From an uncultured Spartobacteria bacterium (lineage in GTDB: Bacteria; Verrucomicrobiota; Verrucomicrobiia; Chthoniobacterales; JAATET01), in NCBI GenBank assembly GCA_938011325.1, contig CALLUD010000025.1:1-64000 (forward strand): a DNA stretch of 64,000 nucleotides. Reading direction: 5' to 3'. The position numbers and the translations under genes were made by a program. Under the pieces are notes generated by a model. It saw only the letters and a program-made list of their open reading frames with translations. It was not told the DNA's origin and searched no databases. Numbering within the stretch: position 1 is the first letter of the stretch; the number at the start of each line of letters is the position of its first letter. Below, one piece after another: positions 15,820 to 24,366 of this stretch.

Positions 15820-16380
15820 TCAGCGGGTGGGCATCGGAGAGGCGATGTCGAGGGCGAGGCGGGATTCCTCGAGCTGGCGGCGCCAGCGGGCGAGGAAGGT
15901 GGCCGCGCCGGCGAGGGTGGCGATCTCCCCGGGCGTGACGTCGGGCCAGCGCTCGTCGAGGGCTTTGAGGGACTTCTCGAGGTCCCGCTGGTGCGCGACG
16001 ACCGCCATGAGGAGGGCGTCGATCGCGCTGCGCGCACGGGCGATCTCGGTGACGACCAGCGCGCGGGCCAGCGGATGGGTTGCGCGGGCGTGCTTCGTGA
16101 GCGCGGTGTCGGCGTTTTGCAGGGCGGTGCCGATGCGGAATCCCAGCTCGGCATCGGGCGGCGTAGCGGGGACGGGAGCATCGCCGGCAAGGAGGCGCAG
16201 GCGCGCGGCGGGGTCGGCGAGGGTCTGCTGGGCGGCATTGAGGGCGGCGAATTGTTCGGCGTCGCCGGTGGCGGAGTCGGGGTGGAGGCTGCGGGCGCGC
16301 TCCTGGAAGGCCCGGCGCACGTCATGCGGATCCAGCCACGGGCGGCGGGGCAATTCGAGGAGGTCAAACGCGTCGGGCAT
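15820..16380 (-). CDS. HscB-like J-domain co-chaperone
   Basis: A 186-residue protein with an N-terminal J domain (about residues 3-65). The HPD signature is RARSLHPDSA, preceded by the helix HDVRRAFQER and followed by AEQFAALNAAQQTLADPAARLRLL. The C-terminal helical part (about 85-180) is consistent with an HscB-type three-helix bundle that binds an iron-sulfur scaffold, although identity is weak. J proteins stimulate Hsp70 ATP hydrolysis; the short Hsp70 at 10271-11860 is the likely partner, and an IscU-like gene lies 2 kb away. It is divergent from the RNA helicase gene. The J domain is certain; the HscB assignment is inferred. Confidence 0.75.
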   Translation of the reverse strand: MPDAFDLLELPRRPWLDPHDVRRAFQERARSLHPDSATGDAEQFAALNAAQQTLADPAARLRLLAGDAPVPATPPDAELGFRIGTALQNADTALTKHARATHPLARALVVTEIARARSAIDALLMAVVAHQRDLEKSLKALDERWPDVTPGEIATLAGAATFLARWRRQLEESRLALDIASPMPTR

Positions 16381-16478
16381 CCCCTCAACCTGCCCCCGGG
16401 ATGGTGGCGCCTCAAGTCGGGGTTGATTTTTCCTTCGACACCCCCGGCAAGGCGCGGCAGATTCCCACCTCGCAATTC

Positions 16479-17708
16479 ATGTCGTTTCAAGATTTAGGGC
16501 TCTCCGACGAAGTTGTGCACGGGGCACAGCGAATGGGCTACGTCGATCCAAGTCCCATTCAGCTCCGTTCGTTTCCGGTCGTCCTTGCAGGAAAGGACCT
16601 GATTGCCTCCGCCCAGACGGGCACGGGCAAGACGGCGGCCTTTGCGCTGCCGATTCTCACGCGGCTCAAGCACGAGCTCGGGTATCCGCGCTGCCTGGTG
16701 CTGGAGCCGACCCGCGAGCTGGCCATGCAGGTGGAGACGGCATTTCGCGACTACGCGCGGTTCATGCACATCGAGATCACCTGCCTGTTCGGCGGCGTGG
16801 GCTACGGGAAGCAGCGCGAGGAACTCAAGAGAGGACCGGACATCATTTGTGCGACACCGGGCCGGCTGCTCGACTTCATGGAGCAGGGCGAGGTGAAGCT
16901 GAACCGCATTGAAATCCTCGTCCTCGACGAGGTGGACCGCATGCTCGACATGGGCTTCCTACCCGACGTGCGGCGCATCATTCAGCAATGCCCGAAGGAG
17001 CGGCAGACGCTGCTCTACTCGGCGACCGTTCCGAATGAAATCCAGTCGCTCGCGAACTGGTGTCTGCGCGATCCCGAGAAGATCGAGATCGGCGCGCGAC
17101 GCTCGCCCGCCGAGAGCGTGAAGCACGCGATCTACCCGGTGGCGGCGGACCAGAAGTTTGACCTGCTGCTGGCGCTGCTCGAGGCGACACATTACCAGAG
17201 CGTGCTCATTTTCACGCGCACCAAGGAGGGTGCGGACCGCATCACCCGCAAGCTCAAGGAGGAGAAGCACTCCGTCACCACGCTGCACAGCAACCGCACC
17301 CAGCAGGAGCGCATCGACGCGCTGGAGGGATTCAAGAGCGGCAAATACGAGGTGATGGTCGCCACGGACATCGCGGCGCGAGGCATCGACATCGCGGGCG
17401 TGAGCCACGTGATCAACTACGACGTGCCGCAACATCCCGAGGACTACGTGCACCGCATCGGGCGCACGGGCCGCGCGGAGGCGACCGGCGATGCCTTCAC
17501 GATCATGACGGCCGAGGAGCTGCCGTATGTGAAGGAGATCGAGCGGTTCATCGGCCAGAAGGTGGAGCGCACGAAACTCGAGGGCTTCAATTACATTTAC
17601 TCCGCCGTTTTCGACGAGGCGCGGGTCGAAGCCCTGCTCAAGGGCGCGAAGGGCGTGCGCACGCACAAGGGCATGCGGTTCGGCGTCACCAAACGCCGGA
17701 AGCGCTGA
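16479..17708 (+). CDS. DEAD-box ATP-dependent RNA helicase (RhlE-like)
   Basis: The start ATG 16479 (MSFQDLGLS) gives 409 residues, the minimal helicase core; an in-frame ATG at 16401 would add 26 unconserved residues. Motifs are F-x-LGLS with the Q motif (PSPIQLRSFP), AQTGTGKT (about 45-52), PTRELAMQ, TPGRLLDF, DEVD (motif II, about 150), SAT (LLYSATVP), LIFTRTKEGADR, ATDIAARGIDI and HRIGRTGRA. Motif II reads DEVD instead of the canonical DEAD. Such helicases unwind short RNA duplexes in ribosome assembly or mRNA decay. The long tail of RhlE proteins is absent, with only a short basic end (KRRKR). Confidence 0.92.
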   Translation: MSFQDLGLSDEVVHGAQRMGYVDPSPIQLRSFPVVLAGKDLIASAQTGTGKTAAFALPILTRLKHELGYPRCLVLEPTRELAMQVETAFRDYARFMHIEITCLFGGVGYGKQREELKRGPDIICATPGRLLDFMEQGEVKLNRIEILVLDEVDRMLDMGFLPDVRRIIQQCPKERQTLLYSATVPNEIQSLANWCLRDPEKIEIGARRSPAESVKHAIYPVAADQKFDLLLALLEATHYQSVLIFTRTKEGADRITRKLKEEKHSVTTLHSNRTQQERIDALEGFKSGKYEVMVATDIAARGIDIAGVSHVINYDVPQHPEDYVHRIGRTGRAEATGDAFTIMTAEELPYVKEIERFIGQKVERTKLEGFNYIYSAVFDEARVEALLKGAKGVRTHKGMRFGVTKRRKR

Positions 17709-17760
17709 CACGGGATCCGGCCCGCCTTGCCAGATGGCGGCAACCTCGTATCATTCCCAA

Positions 17761-18303
17761 ATGACCGCGACGCTTTCGCCCGACTCCACGATGCAGGAAT
17801 TGCTCCAGGCGCTGCCGGGCGCCCAGCGGGCATTGTTTCGGCTGCATCACATCGGCGGGTGCGCCAGCTGCGGATTTCGTCCGGACGAGACAATCGCGGA
17901 GGTGTGCGCCCGCAATGGCAACCTCGACCCGGTGAAGGTCCTCGAGGAAGTCGAGGCCGCCTGCGCGGAGGACGCAAAGATGCTCATCGAGCCCAAGGAG
18001 GCCGCCGCTGCCCTGGCGGCCGACCCCAATGCACGCGTGCTCGATATTCGCACCCGCGAGGAATTCGAAGCCGTGCACCTTCCGCAGGCCCAGCATTTCA
18101 CGCAGGAACTGCTCCAGACGATCATGGGCGAGTGGCCCAAGGATGCTCTGGTGATTCTCGTGGACCACCAGGGCGCCCGCGGGCTCGACGCCGCGGCGTA
18201 TTTCGCCGGTCACGGCTTCACCAACGTGCGCGCGCTGCGCGGCGGCATCGACGCATGGAGTCTGGAGGTCGATCCCTCCCTGCCCCGTTACACCATCGAA
18301 TGA
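17761..18303 (+). CDS. CxxC redox domain fused to an inactive rhodanese domain
   Basis: A 180-residue protein. The N-terminal part (about 1-70) matches the DUF1858/hybrid-cluster-associated domain, with the pair CASC in HHIGGCASCGFRPDETIAEV. A rhodanese fold follows (about 80-178: VLDIRTREEFEAVHLPQA, then GGIDAWSLEVDPSLPRY). At the sulfur-carrier position the loop reads VDHQGARGLDAAAY, with aspartate where active rhodaneses have cysteine, so sulfur transfer by this domain is unlikely. The stop overlaps the start of the IscU-like gene (ATGA), implying coupled translation and a role near Fe-S assembly. An upstream in-frame ATG at 17734 is possible. Confidence 0.8.
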   Translation: MTATLSPDSTMQELLQALPGAQRALFRLHHIGGCASCGFRPDETIAEVCARNGNLDPVKVLEEVEAACAEDAKMLIEPKEAAAALAADPNARVLDIRTREEFEAVHLPQAQHFTQELLQTIMGEWPKDALVILVDHQGARGLDAAAYFAGHGFTNVRALRGGIDAWSLEVDPSLPRYTIE

Positions 18304-18773
18304 GCGACGATCTCGAAGCCAGAATCCAGGCCGCGGTCAGCAATCCGAAGAACCTCGGCGAAATGGCCGACGCCGACGCCGTGGGCACGGTCGGCAGCGC
18401 GGATTGCGGCGACATGCTGCGCATGTGGGTGAAGTTCAAAGAGGAGAACGGCCGCAAGGTCATCGACAAGGCGACGTTCCAGACCTTCGGTTGCCAGACC
18501 GCGATCGCGGTGGCCAGCATGGCGACCGATCTCATTCGCGGAAAAACCGCCGACGAGGCCCTCGCCATGTCGGGCGAAGACCTCTCCGCCCCGCTCGGCC
18601 CGCTCCCGCCCATGAAGATCCATTGCGCCCAGCTCGTCGAAGGCGCGCTGCGCAATGCGCTGGATCCCCAGTCGACCCAGACCGGCGAGGCACCGGCACA
18701 GGGCCAGCAGAGCCCGACGCTTTTCGACCAGCTGAACGCCCCCAAGACCGTAAAGATCAAACTGCAGAAGTAA
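18300..18773 (+). CDS. iscU: IscU/NifU-type Fe-S cluster scaffold
   Basis: A 157-residue IscU-like scaffold. The three cluster-binding cysteines are in their expected contexts: GSADCGDMLRMWVKF (about residue 40), TFGCQTAIAVAS (about 65) and PPMKIHCAQL (about 107). The PPMKIHC stretch resembles the LPPVKIHCS motif of IscU that HscA recognises. The C-terminal 40 residues are a polar extension (Gln/Thr-rich, then APKTVKIKLQK) beyond the core. Translation is coupled to the upstream rhodanese-like gene by ATGA overlap, and sufT follows after 26 bp. No cysteine desulfurase is present nearby. The symbol follows the family; NifU-like N-terminal domain is an equal description. Confidence 0.85.
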   Translation: MSDDLEARIQAAVSNPKNLGEMADADAVGTVGSADCGDMLRMWVKFKEENGRKVIDKATFQTFGCQTAIAVASMATDLIRGKTADEALAMSGEDLSAPLGPLPPMKIHCAQLVEGALRNALDPQSTQTGEAPAQGQQSPTLFDQLNAPKTVKIKLQK

Positions 18774-18799
18774 TTCCGCGCCGCCCCATTTCCCAAGCC

Positions 18800-19339
18800 A
18801 TGGATTCCCGAGAGCTCACCCTTACCCGCGACTGCGACGCCATCCAGATCCCGAGTGGCAATCCGATCGTCCTGCCAGCCGGCACCACGGTCATCGTGAC
18901 GCAGTCGCTCGGCGGCACCTACACGATCGCCACCCAGGCGGGCCTCGCCCGCGTCGATGAAAAGGATGCCGACGCCCTCGGCATCGACCCGTCGGAAATC
19001 CGCCAGGAGAAGAAGGCGGTCGAGGGCTCGCTCGAGGAGGCGGTGTGGAACCAGCTCAAGACGGTTTTCGACCCGGAAATCCCGGTCAACGTCGTGGATC
19101 TCGGCCTGATTTACGACTGTGCCGTCGAACGCGACGACAACGGCCAGACCACGGTGAAGGTGAAAATGACGCTCACGGCCCCGGGTTGCGGTATGGGCCC
19201 CACCATCGCCGCCGACGCCCGCCAGAAGATTCTCGTGCTCGATGGAGTGGATGAGGCCCTCGTCGATCTCGTGTGGGATCCGCCGTGGAACCAGTCGATG
19301 ATCTCCGAAGCCGGCCGGATGAAGCTGGGCTTGATCTAA
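18800..19339 (+). CDS. sufT: SufT-type Fe-S assembly factor (MIP18/DUF59 family)
   Basis: A 179-residue protein. An N-terminal beta-rich part (about 1-70, with LPAGTTVIVTQSLGGTYTIA) is followed by the DUF59/MIP18 domain (about 80-178). Conserved elements are VFDPEIPVNVVDLGLIYDC, MTLTAPGCGMGP with the functional cysteine, and LVWDPPWNQSMISEAGRMKL. The N-terminal extension and length of about 178 residues match SufT, a maturation factor for Fe-S proteins, better than the short SUF-linked DUF59 proteins. It completes the group with the IscU-like scaffold and rhodanese-like protein. Confidence 0.88.
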   Translation: MDSRELTLTRDCDAIQIPSGNPIVLPAGTTVIVTQSLGGTYTIATQAGLARVDEKDADALGIDPSEIRQEKKAVEGSLEEAVWNQLKTVFDPEIPVNVVDLGLIYDCAVERDDNGQTTVKVKMTLTAPGCGMGPTIAADARQKILVLDGVDEALVDLVWDPPWNQSMISEAGRMKLGLI

Positions 19340-19370
19340 GCTGCGACCGCAAGGGGTTCGATTCGATTTA

Positions 19371-19402
19371 CCCTTGACCACAACAAATAGTGGTTGTAAG
19401 GG
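19371..19402 (+). promoter_or_regulatory. Hairpin that covers the ribosome binding site of the next gene
   Basis: CCCTT (19371-19375) pairs with AAGGG (19398-19402) and ACCAC (19377-19381) with GTGGT (19390-19394), with an 8-base loop and a small asymmetric bulge. AAGGG is also the best Shine-Dalgarno for the ATG at 19409 (6-base spacing), so folding would hide it. It may act as a translational switch or simply end the sufT transcript; no T tract follows. Confidence 0.45.
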
Positions 19403-19408
19403 CTCGGC

Positions 19409-19975
19409 ATGCGATCCCTGCGCCACTTTTTTTTCGGGCGATTCCCTGTTCTCGCCGCCCTTTCCTGCCTCGTTCTCCTAGCGCTTCTTGCGGAATCCGC
19501 CTCCGCCGCCGCCGTGGCACCACCATTCGGCGACATGCGTGGCGTTTACAAAGGGGTGGCAACGGTCGTCGTCACCAACAACAAGAAGCGCCGCACGATT
19601 TCCGGCCCGGTAAAAATCACCGTCCGGCTCTCGCGCAGCAAAAAGGTGCTCCAAATCCGCGTGGAAGGCACGGCGCTCAGCAATGCCAAGAAGGGCAGGC
19701 TCGACAGCTATTACCAGCTCGCCGGCAAGGGCGGCGCGCGGGTGACGTTCAAGGAGAGCATCACCCCCGGCTCGATCAAGGGCAAGGGCACGACGAATCT
19801 CCGCCGCCGGAGTGGCAAGTTCACCTTGAGTTCACGCGGCTACGGTTCGCGAGGCATCACCAAGGGCACCCTCAAGCTCAACGGCACGACGCTCAAGATC
19901 CAGCAGACCTACAAGGGCGGAGCCAACGACGTGGTGCAGATCACCTATCTCGCCCCGAAGCGCGGTTCGAAATAA
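19409..19975 (+). CDS. Small basic secreted protein, unknown function
   Basis: A 188-residue product with a long signal peptide (LAALSCLVLLALLAESASAA, cleavage near residue 34). The mature protein is very basic, rich in Lys, Gly, Ser and Thr, and shows alternating beta-strand patterns (VKITVRLSRSKKVLQIRVEG, GKFTLSSRGYGSRGITKG), so a small exported beta-sandwich is likely. No family is recognised. It stands between the Fe-S genes and glycogen phosphorylase with its own leader. A hairpin that masks the Shine-Dalgarno suggests post-transcriptional control. Confidence 0.72.
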   Translation: MRSLRHFFFGRFPVLAALSCLVLLALLAESASAAAVAPPFGDMRGVYKGVATVVVTNNKKRRTISGPVKITVRLSRSKKVLQIRVEGTALSNAKKGRLDSYYQLAGKGGARVTFKESITPGSIKGKGTTNLRRRSGKFTLSSRGYGSRGITKGTLKLNGTTLKIQQTYKGGANDVVQITYLAPKRGSK

Positions 19976-19981
19976 GCGCCC

Positions 19982-20119
19982 TCAGCTCAGGGACATGTGC
20001 TCCGCGAACAGCCGGAGCAAGCGATGCGCACGGGTGGGCTCGGCGCGAAATTCCGGCCCGGTGAAATCCCAGTCGCGAAATTCCTCGAGCCCCGCCTGTG
20101 TGGAGGCGTCTCCTTCCAT
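19982..20119 (-). CDS. Possible small protein of 45 residues
   Basis: A short minus-strand frame in the gap before glgP starts with MEGDASTQAGLEEFRDWDF and ends RLLRLFAEHMSLS. The residue mix is protein-like (acidic front, amphipathic Leu/Arg-rich end) and the frame stays open upstream without another ATG, so it might be the end of a degraded longer gene. There is no strong ribosome binding site. The rest of the gap 19976-20242 shows nothing else. Confidence 0.3.
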   Translation of the reverse strand: MEGDASTQAGLEEFRDWDFTGPEFRAEPTRAHRLLRLFAEHMSLS

Positions 20120-20242
20120 GTCTTCGAAAGCACCCCGCGCCCGTGTGCCGGACTCACGTCATTCCTTGGCTTTGCAAGTTGAGCGGTTCATGGTGCGCAT
20201 CTTGCTTCCGTTTGCGGCACGAATTTTTTCCAAGACGTTCCC

Positions 20243-22708
20243 ATGTCCGAACCCTTCAAATCCAAACTCGATCACTCACCCGCCGGCCTGAAGACCCTCG
20301 TTGAGGACCAGCTCACGTTCACCTTTGCGCGGGACAAGATGACCGCCACCCAGCGTGACTGGTGGCTCGCGACCTCGAAGGCGGCCCAGAGCATCGTGAT
20401 CGAACGCATGATCGCCACGATGGCCCGCTACTACGAAACCAACTCGAAGCGGGTCTACTATTTGTCCCTCGAGTTCCTGATGGGGCGTCTGTTTTCCAAC
20501 ACGCTCTACAGCGCGGGCATTCACGAGCAGATGGAGGAGGCCCTGCGCAATCTCGGGCTCGATCCCGACACGCTGCGTGACGAGGAATACGACATGGGCC
20601 TGGGCAATGGCGGCCTCGGCCGTCTCGCCGCGTGCTTCCTCGACTCGCTGGCCACGCTCGATCTGCCCGCCGTCGGCTACGGCATCCATTATCAATACGG
20701 CCTGTTCAAACAGGAATTCCGCAATGGCTATCAGGTGGAGCTACCCGACGCGTGGATGACCTACGGCACGCCTTGGGAAATCGTCCGTCCGGAGCACACC
20801 ATGGAGGTCGAACTCTTCGGCCACGTGGAAAACGTCTTCGACGACCGCGGCAACTCCGTCCCGCGCTGGACCGGCACCCAGAAGATTCTCGGCGTTCCCT
20901 ACGACATTCCGGTGCCCGGCTACCAGACGGTGACCGTGAACTACCTGCGCCTGTGGGAGTCGCGCGCCTCCGAGGAATTTGACTTCGAGGCCTTCAATCG
21001 TGGCGGCTACAACGAAGCCGTCTCGGAGAAAACGAAGAGCGAGACGATTTCAAAGGTCCTCTACCCGAACGACGAGACGGAGAGCGGCAAGGAGCTTCGC
21101 CTCATCCAGCAGTATTTCTTCGTCGCCTGCTCGTTGAAGGACATCATCCGCCGATTCCTTCAACACAATCACGACTGGCAGACGTTCCCCGACAAAGTCG
21201 CCATCCAGCTCAACGACACGCACCCGTCCATCGCGGTCGCGGAGCTTCAGCGCCTGCTCCACGACGTCCACGGTCTGGGCTGGAACGAGGCGTGGTCGAT
21301 CGTCACGCGCACCTTTGCCTACACGAACCACACGCTCATGCCCGAGGCGCTCGAAAAATGGAGCGTCGGACTGCTGCAGAAGGTCATCCCGCGGCACCTC
21401 CAGATCATTTTCGAGATCAACAAGCACTTCCTCGACGAGGTGGAGAAAATATGGCCGGGCGATGTCGAGAAGAAGCGCGTTCTCTCGCTCATCGAGGAAG
21501 GTCCCGTCCAGATGGTCCGCATGGCGCACCTCGCCGTCGTCGGCAGCCACTCGGTGAACGGCGTCGCGGAACTCCACACGCAGCTGCTCAAGACGCAGTT
21601 GTTCCCCGAGTTCAACGAGCTCTACCCGGGCAAGATCAACAACAAGACGAATGGCATCACGCCGCGCCGCTGGTTGCTCGCCTGCAATCCGCGATTGAGC
21701 AACCTGATCACGTCGAAGATCGGTCGCGGCTGGGAGCGTGACCTCGAGAAAATCCGCGCCATCGAGGCGTTCGCCGACGATCCGCAGTTCCAGCACGACT
21801 TCATGGCCGTGAAGCATGCGAACAAGGTTCACCTTGCGAACATCATTCACGACCAGTGCGGGATCGTCGTCGACCCGAACGCGATGTTCGACGTGCAGAT
21901 CAAGCGCCTCCACGAATACAAGCGGCAGCACCTGAATCTCCTGCACATCCTCGCGCTCTACCGCCGCCTGTTGCAGAACCCGCAGCTCGACATCACGCCC
22001 CGCGTGTTCATTTTCGCCGCGAAGGCCGCTCCGGGCTACGCGATGGCGAAGACGATCATCAAGGCGATCAACTCCGTCGGCGCCACCATCAATGGCGACA
22101 AGCGCATCAACGACCGCCTGAAAGTGGTCTTTCTGCCAAACTACCGCGTGTCGCTCGCGCAGCGCATCGTGCCGGCGGCGGATCTTTCCGAGCAGATTTC
22201 CACGGCCGGCAAGGAGGCCTCAGGAACCGGAAACATGAAACTCGCGCTCAACGGCGCGCTGACCATCGGAACACTCGACGGCGCGAACGTGGAAATTCGC
22301 GAGGAGGTCGGTGAGGAAAACATCTTCATCTTCGGACACACCGTCGAAGAAGTCACCGAGATCTGGAAAAAGGGTTACGATCCGCAGCTCATCTACAATT
22401 CCAACGAGGAGCTGCGTGCGGTCGTCGACTGGGTTGGATCGAATTACTTCACCCCCAACGAGCCGCCACGCGTGCTCAGCTCGTTGCGTGACAATCTCGT
22501 TTACCACGATCCCTTCCTCGTGCTCGCGGATTACGAGTCCTACAGCGAATGCCAGAAGAAGGTCGACCTCGCCTACCGCGACAAGGCGGCGTGGGCGAAG
22601 ATGGCCATTCTGAACACCGCGCGAATGGGCAAGTTCTCCAGCGATCGCACGATCGCCGAATACGCCCGCGACATCTGGAAGATCGAACCGGTGAAGTGGC
22701 CGGCGTAA
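20243..22708 (+). CDS. glgP: Glycogen/starch phosphorylase
   Basis: An 821-residue GT35 phosphorylase, which releases glucose-1-phosphate from alpha-1,4-glucan in the cytoplasm. Conserved blocks are YYLSLEFLMGR (about residues 72-82), LGNGGLGRLAACFLDS (about 118-133), GYGIHYQYGLF, QLNDTHPSIAVAEL (about 320), TNHTLMPEALEKW, NGITPRRWL, DVQIKRLHEYKRQHLN and the pyridoxal-phosphate lysine block EASGTGNMKLALNGALTIGT near residue 658. All are intact and the length is normal. It stands alone here with no other glycogen gene beside it. Expression signals were not recognised. A terminator-like hairpin follows. Confidence 0.97.
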   Translation: MSEPFKSKLDHSPAGLKTLVEDQLTFTFARDKMTATQRDWWLATSKAAQSIVIERMIATMARYYETNSKRVYYLSLEFLMGRLFSNTLYSAGIHEQMEEALRNLGLDPDTLRDEEYDMGLGNGGLGRLAACFLDSLATLDLPAVGYGIHYQYGLFKQEFRNGYQVELPDAWMTYGTPWEIVRPEHTMEVELFGHVENVFDDRGNSVPRWTGTQKILGVPYDIPVPGYQTVTVNYLRLWESRASEEFDFEAFNRGGYNEAVSEKTKSETISKVLYPNDETESGKELRLIQQYFFVACSLKDIIRRFLQHNHDWQTFPDKVAIQLNDTHPSIAVAELQRLLHDVHGLGWNEAWSIVTRTFAYTNHTLMPEALEKWSVGLLQKVIPRHLQIIFEINKHFLDEVEKIWPGDVEKKRVLSLIEEGPVQMVRMAHLAVVGSHSVNGVAELHTQLLKTQLFPEFNELYPGKINNKTNGITPRRWLLACNPRLSNLITSKIGRGWERDLEKIRAIEAFADDPQFQHDFMAVKHANKVHLANIIHDQCGIVVDPNAMFDVQIKRLHEYKRQHLNLLHILALYRRLLQNPQLDITPRVFIFAAKAAPGYAMAKTIIKAINSVGATINGDKRINDRLKVVFLPNYRVSLAQRIVPAADLSEQISTAGKEASGTGNMKLALNGALTIGTLDGANVEIREEVGEENIFIFGHTVEEVTEIWKKGYDPQLIYNSNEELRAVVDWVGSNYFTPNEPPRVLSSLRDNLVYHDPFLVLADYESYSECQKKVDLAYRDKAAWAKMAILNTARMGKFSSDRTIAEYARDIWKIEPVKWPA

Positions 22709-22737
22709 CGCAGGGCCGTTCGTGAACTTCGAAAGCG

Positions 22738-22762
22738 CCATCCCCCGAAAACAAGGGGATGG
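22738..22762. terminator. Terminator-like hairpin between glgP and tRNA-Val
   Basis: CCATCCCC (22738-22745) and GGGGATGG (22755-22762) form a perfect 8-bp stem with a 9-base loop, extended by further G-C pairs outside. It can serve both convergent transcripts. On the minus strand one arm overlaps the encoded CCA end of the tRNA. T tracts are weak. Confidence 0.5.
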
Positions 22763-22834
22763 TGCTCGCTGTAGGGTTCGAACCTACGACTCCCGCCGTG
22801 TGAAGGCGGTGCTCTACCACTGAGCTAAGCGAGC
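22760..22834 (-). tRNA. tRNA-Val (anticodon CAC)
   Basis: On the minus strand the acceptor arms GCTCGCT and AGCGAGC pair perfectly, followed by discriminator A and an encoded CCA. The D arm is AGCTCAGTGGTAGAGC, the anticodon stem CCGCC/GGCGG encloses the loop TTCACAC (anticodon CAC, reading GUG), and the T arm is GTAGGTTCGAACCCTAC. All four stems are intact in 75 bases. Confidence 0.96.
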
Positions 22835-22921
22835 CCGAGCAGGGTGGAAACGGTAAATGGGAGGAGGCGCGGGATCAAGCGATCTCAACGAAAAATTGAG
22901 CGCTCCCCCTGCCGGGTGCCG

Positions 22922-24271
22922 TCAGAGCGGCAATCCCAGCTCGCGCTCGATCTCTTCGAGCGGCCGGCCTTTTGTCTCGGGCACCATCGTCATCACCCAG
23001 ATGAGCTGCAGCACCATCATGAAGCAGAAGAACGAAAACACGTAACCCGGTGCAAAGGCCGCCACCATGGATGGGAAGAACGTCGTGAGCAGCGCGGCGA
23101 AGACCCAGTGCGTGGAACTTCCAAACGACTGCCCCTCGGCGCGGTGCTTGTTCGGGAAGATCTCTGAAATGAACACCCAGATCACCGTGCCCTGCCCGAC
23201 GGCGTGCGCCGCAATGAAGGCGAAGATGCATGCGGGAACAATCGCGAAGTGCTCCGTGAAAAACGCCCAGGCGCACAGGCCAAGGGAGATGATGTAACCG
23301 AACGAACCGATGTAAAGCAGCGTGCGCCGGCCAAAGAGGTCGATCATGCGAAGGCCGACAAACGTAAAGATCAGGTTCGTCACGCCAATGCCCACGGACT
23401 GCAGCAGCGCTGCACTCTGGCCGAGACCGGTGAGCTCGAAAATGCGCGGCGCGAAGTAGAGGATGGCGTTGATTCCCGACAGCTGGTTGAAGAACGCAAT
23501 GAGAAACGCCAGCAGAATGGGCTTGGACAGACGCTTGCTCCAGAACCCGCCGGTGCTGGTCCTCTCGTGGGCGGCCTGCGCGATGTCCTCCACGCGCGAT
23601 TCCAGCTCCGACTCGGTCAGGCCGGGATTCGCGATCGCCAGCACCTTCCGCGCACCCTCACGATCATTGCGCCGACCGATGAGCCAGCGCGGACTTTCCG
23701 GCAACACCAGACACATGAGCGTGTAAACGATCGCCGGAAACGCCTCGACACCGAGCATCCAGCGCCAGGCATTTTCGCCAATATCCGCCAGCATTCGGTT
23801 CGACGCAAAGGCCAGGAGAATGCCGAGCACGATGTTGAACTGGAAGAGTCCCGCAAGTCGCCCGCGGCGCTCCGGCGGCGCGATCTCGGAGATGTAGAGC
23901 GGCGCGGCCACCGTGGAAATGCCAACGCCCACGCCACCGAGGAATCGCGCGAACATGAATGAATAAACTTCCGGTGCAATGGCGGACCACACGGCGGAGA
24001 CCGTGTAAAGCACGCCGATCAACAGCAGCGTCCTGGAGCGGCCCAGCTTGTCGGTCGGCCAGCTTCCCACGAGCGCGCCAAGCACGGTTCCCCAGAGCGC
24101 CATGCTCACGGCAAGGCCGTGCACCATGTCGTTCAACTTCCACAGCTCCTGGATTGCCTGCTCCGCACCGGAGATCACGACGGTGTCGAAACCGAAGAGC
24201 AATCCGGCGAGTGCCGAGGTAATGGACCAAAGGAGAAGTTTCGAAGACGACGCAGCGGGGGAGGCGGCCAT
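22922..24271 (-). CDS. MFS sugar porter (sugar/proton symporter type)
   Basis: A 449-residue transporter with twelve predicted helices. Sugar-porter signatures are GFDTVVISGA in helix 1, RFLGGVGVGISTVAAPLYISE, APPERRGRLAGLFQ, the central PESPRWL with a cytoplasmic loop after it, QLSGINAILYFAP in helix 7, and the terminal PETKGRPLEEIE. These are diagnostic of the XylE/GLUT-like family of sugar-proton symporters. It is the last gene of a leftward series that includes GH89 and a sodium symporter and is separated from them by 95 bp, so it may have its own promoter. A paralogue lies at 39980-41338. The sugar is unknown. Confidence 0.92.
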   Translation of the reverse strand: MAASPAASSSKLLLWSITSALAGLLFGFDTVVISGAEQAIQELWKLNDMVHGLAVSMALWGTVLGALVGSWPTDKLGRSRTLLLIGVLYTVSAVWSAIAPEVYSFMFARFLGGVGVGISTVAAPLYISEIAPPERRGRLAGLFQFNIVLGILLAFASNRMLADIGENAWRWMLGVEAFPAIVYTLMCLVLPESPRWLIGRRNDREGARKVLAIANPGLTESELESRVEDIAQAAHERTSTGGFWSKRLSKPILLAFLIAFFNQLSGINAILYFAPRIFELTGLGQSAALLQSVGIGVTNLIFTFVGLRMIDLFGRRTLLYIGSFGYIISLGLCAWAFFTEHFAIVPACIFAFIAAHAVGQGTVIWVFISEIFPNKHRAEGQSFGSSTHWVFAALLTTFFPSMVAAFAPGYVFSFFCFMMVLQLIWVMTMVPETKGRPLEEIERELGLPL

Positions 24272-24366
24272 GCCGAGATGAAATCTTCCCGAACCGTTTT
24301 CGGCAACGGCTTTGTGCAGTGCCGACGCCTGGGCCGGTCAATACCTGTCAGGTCAACTTGCGTTCG

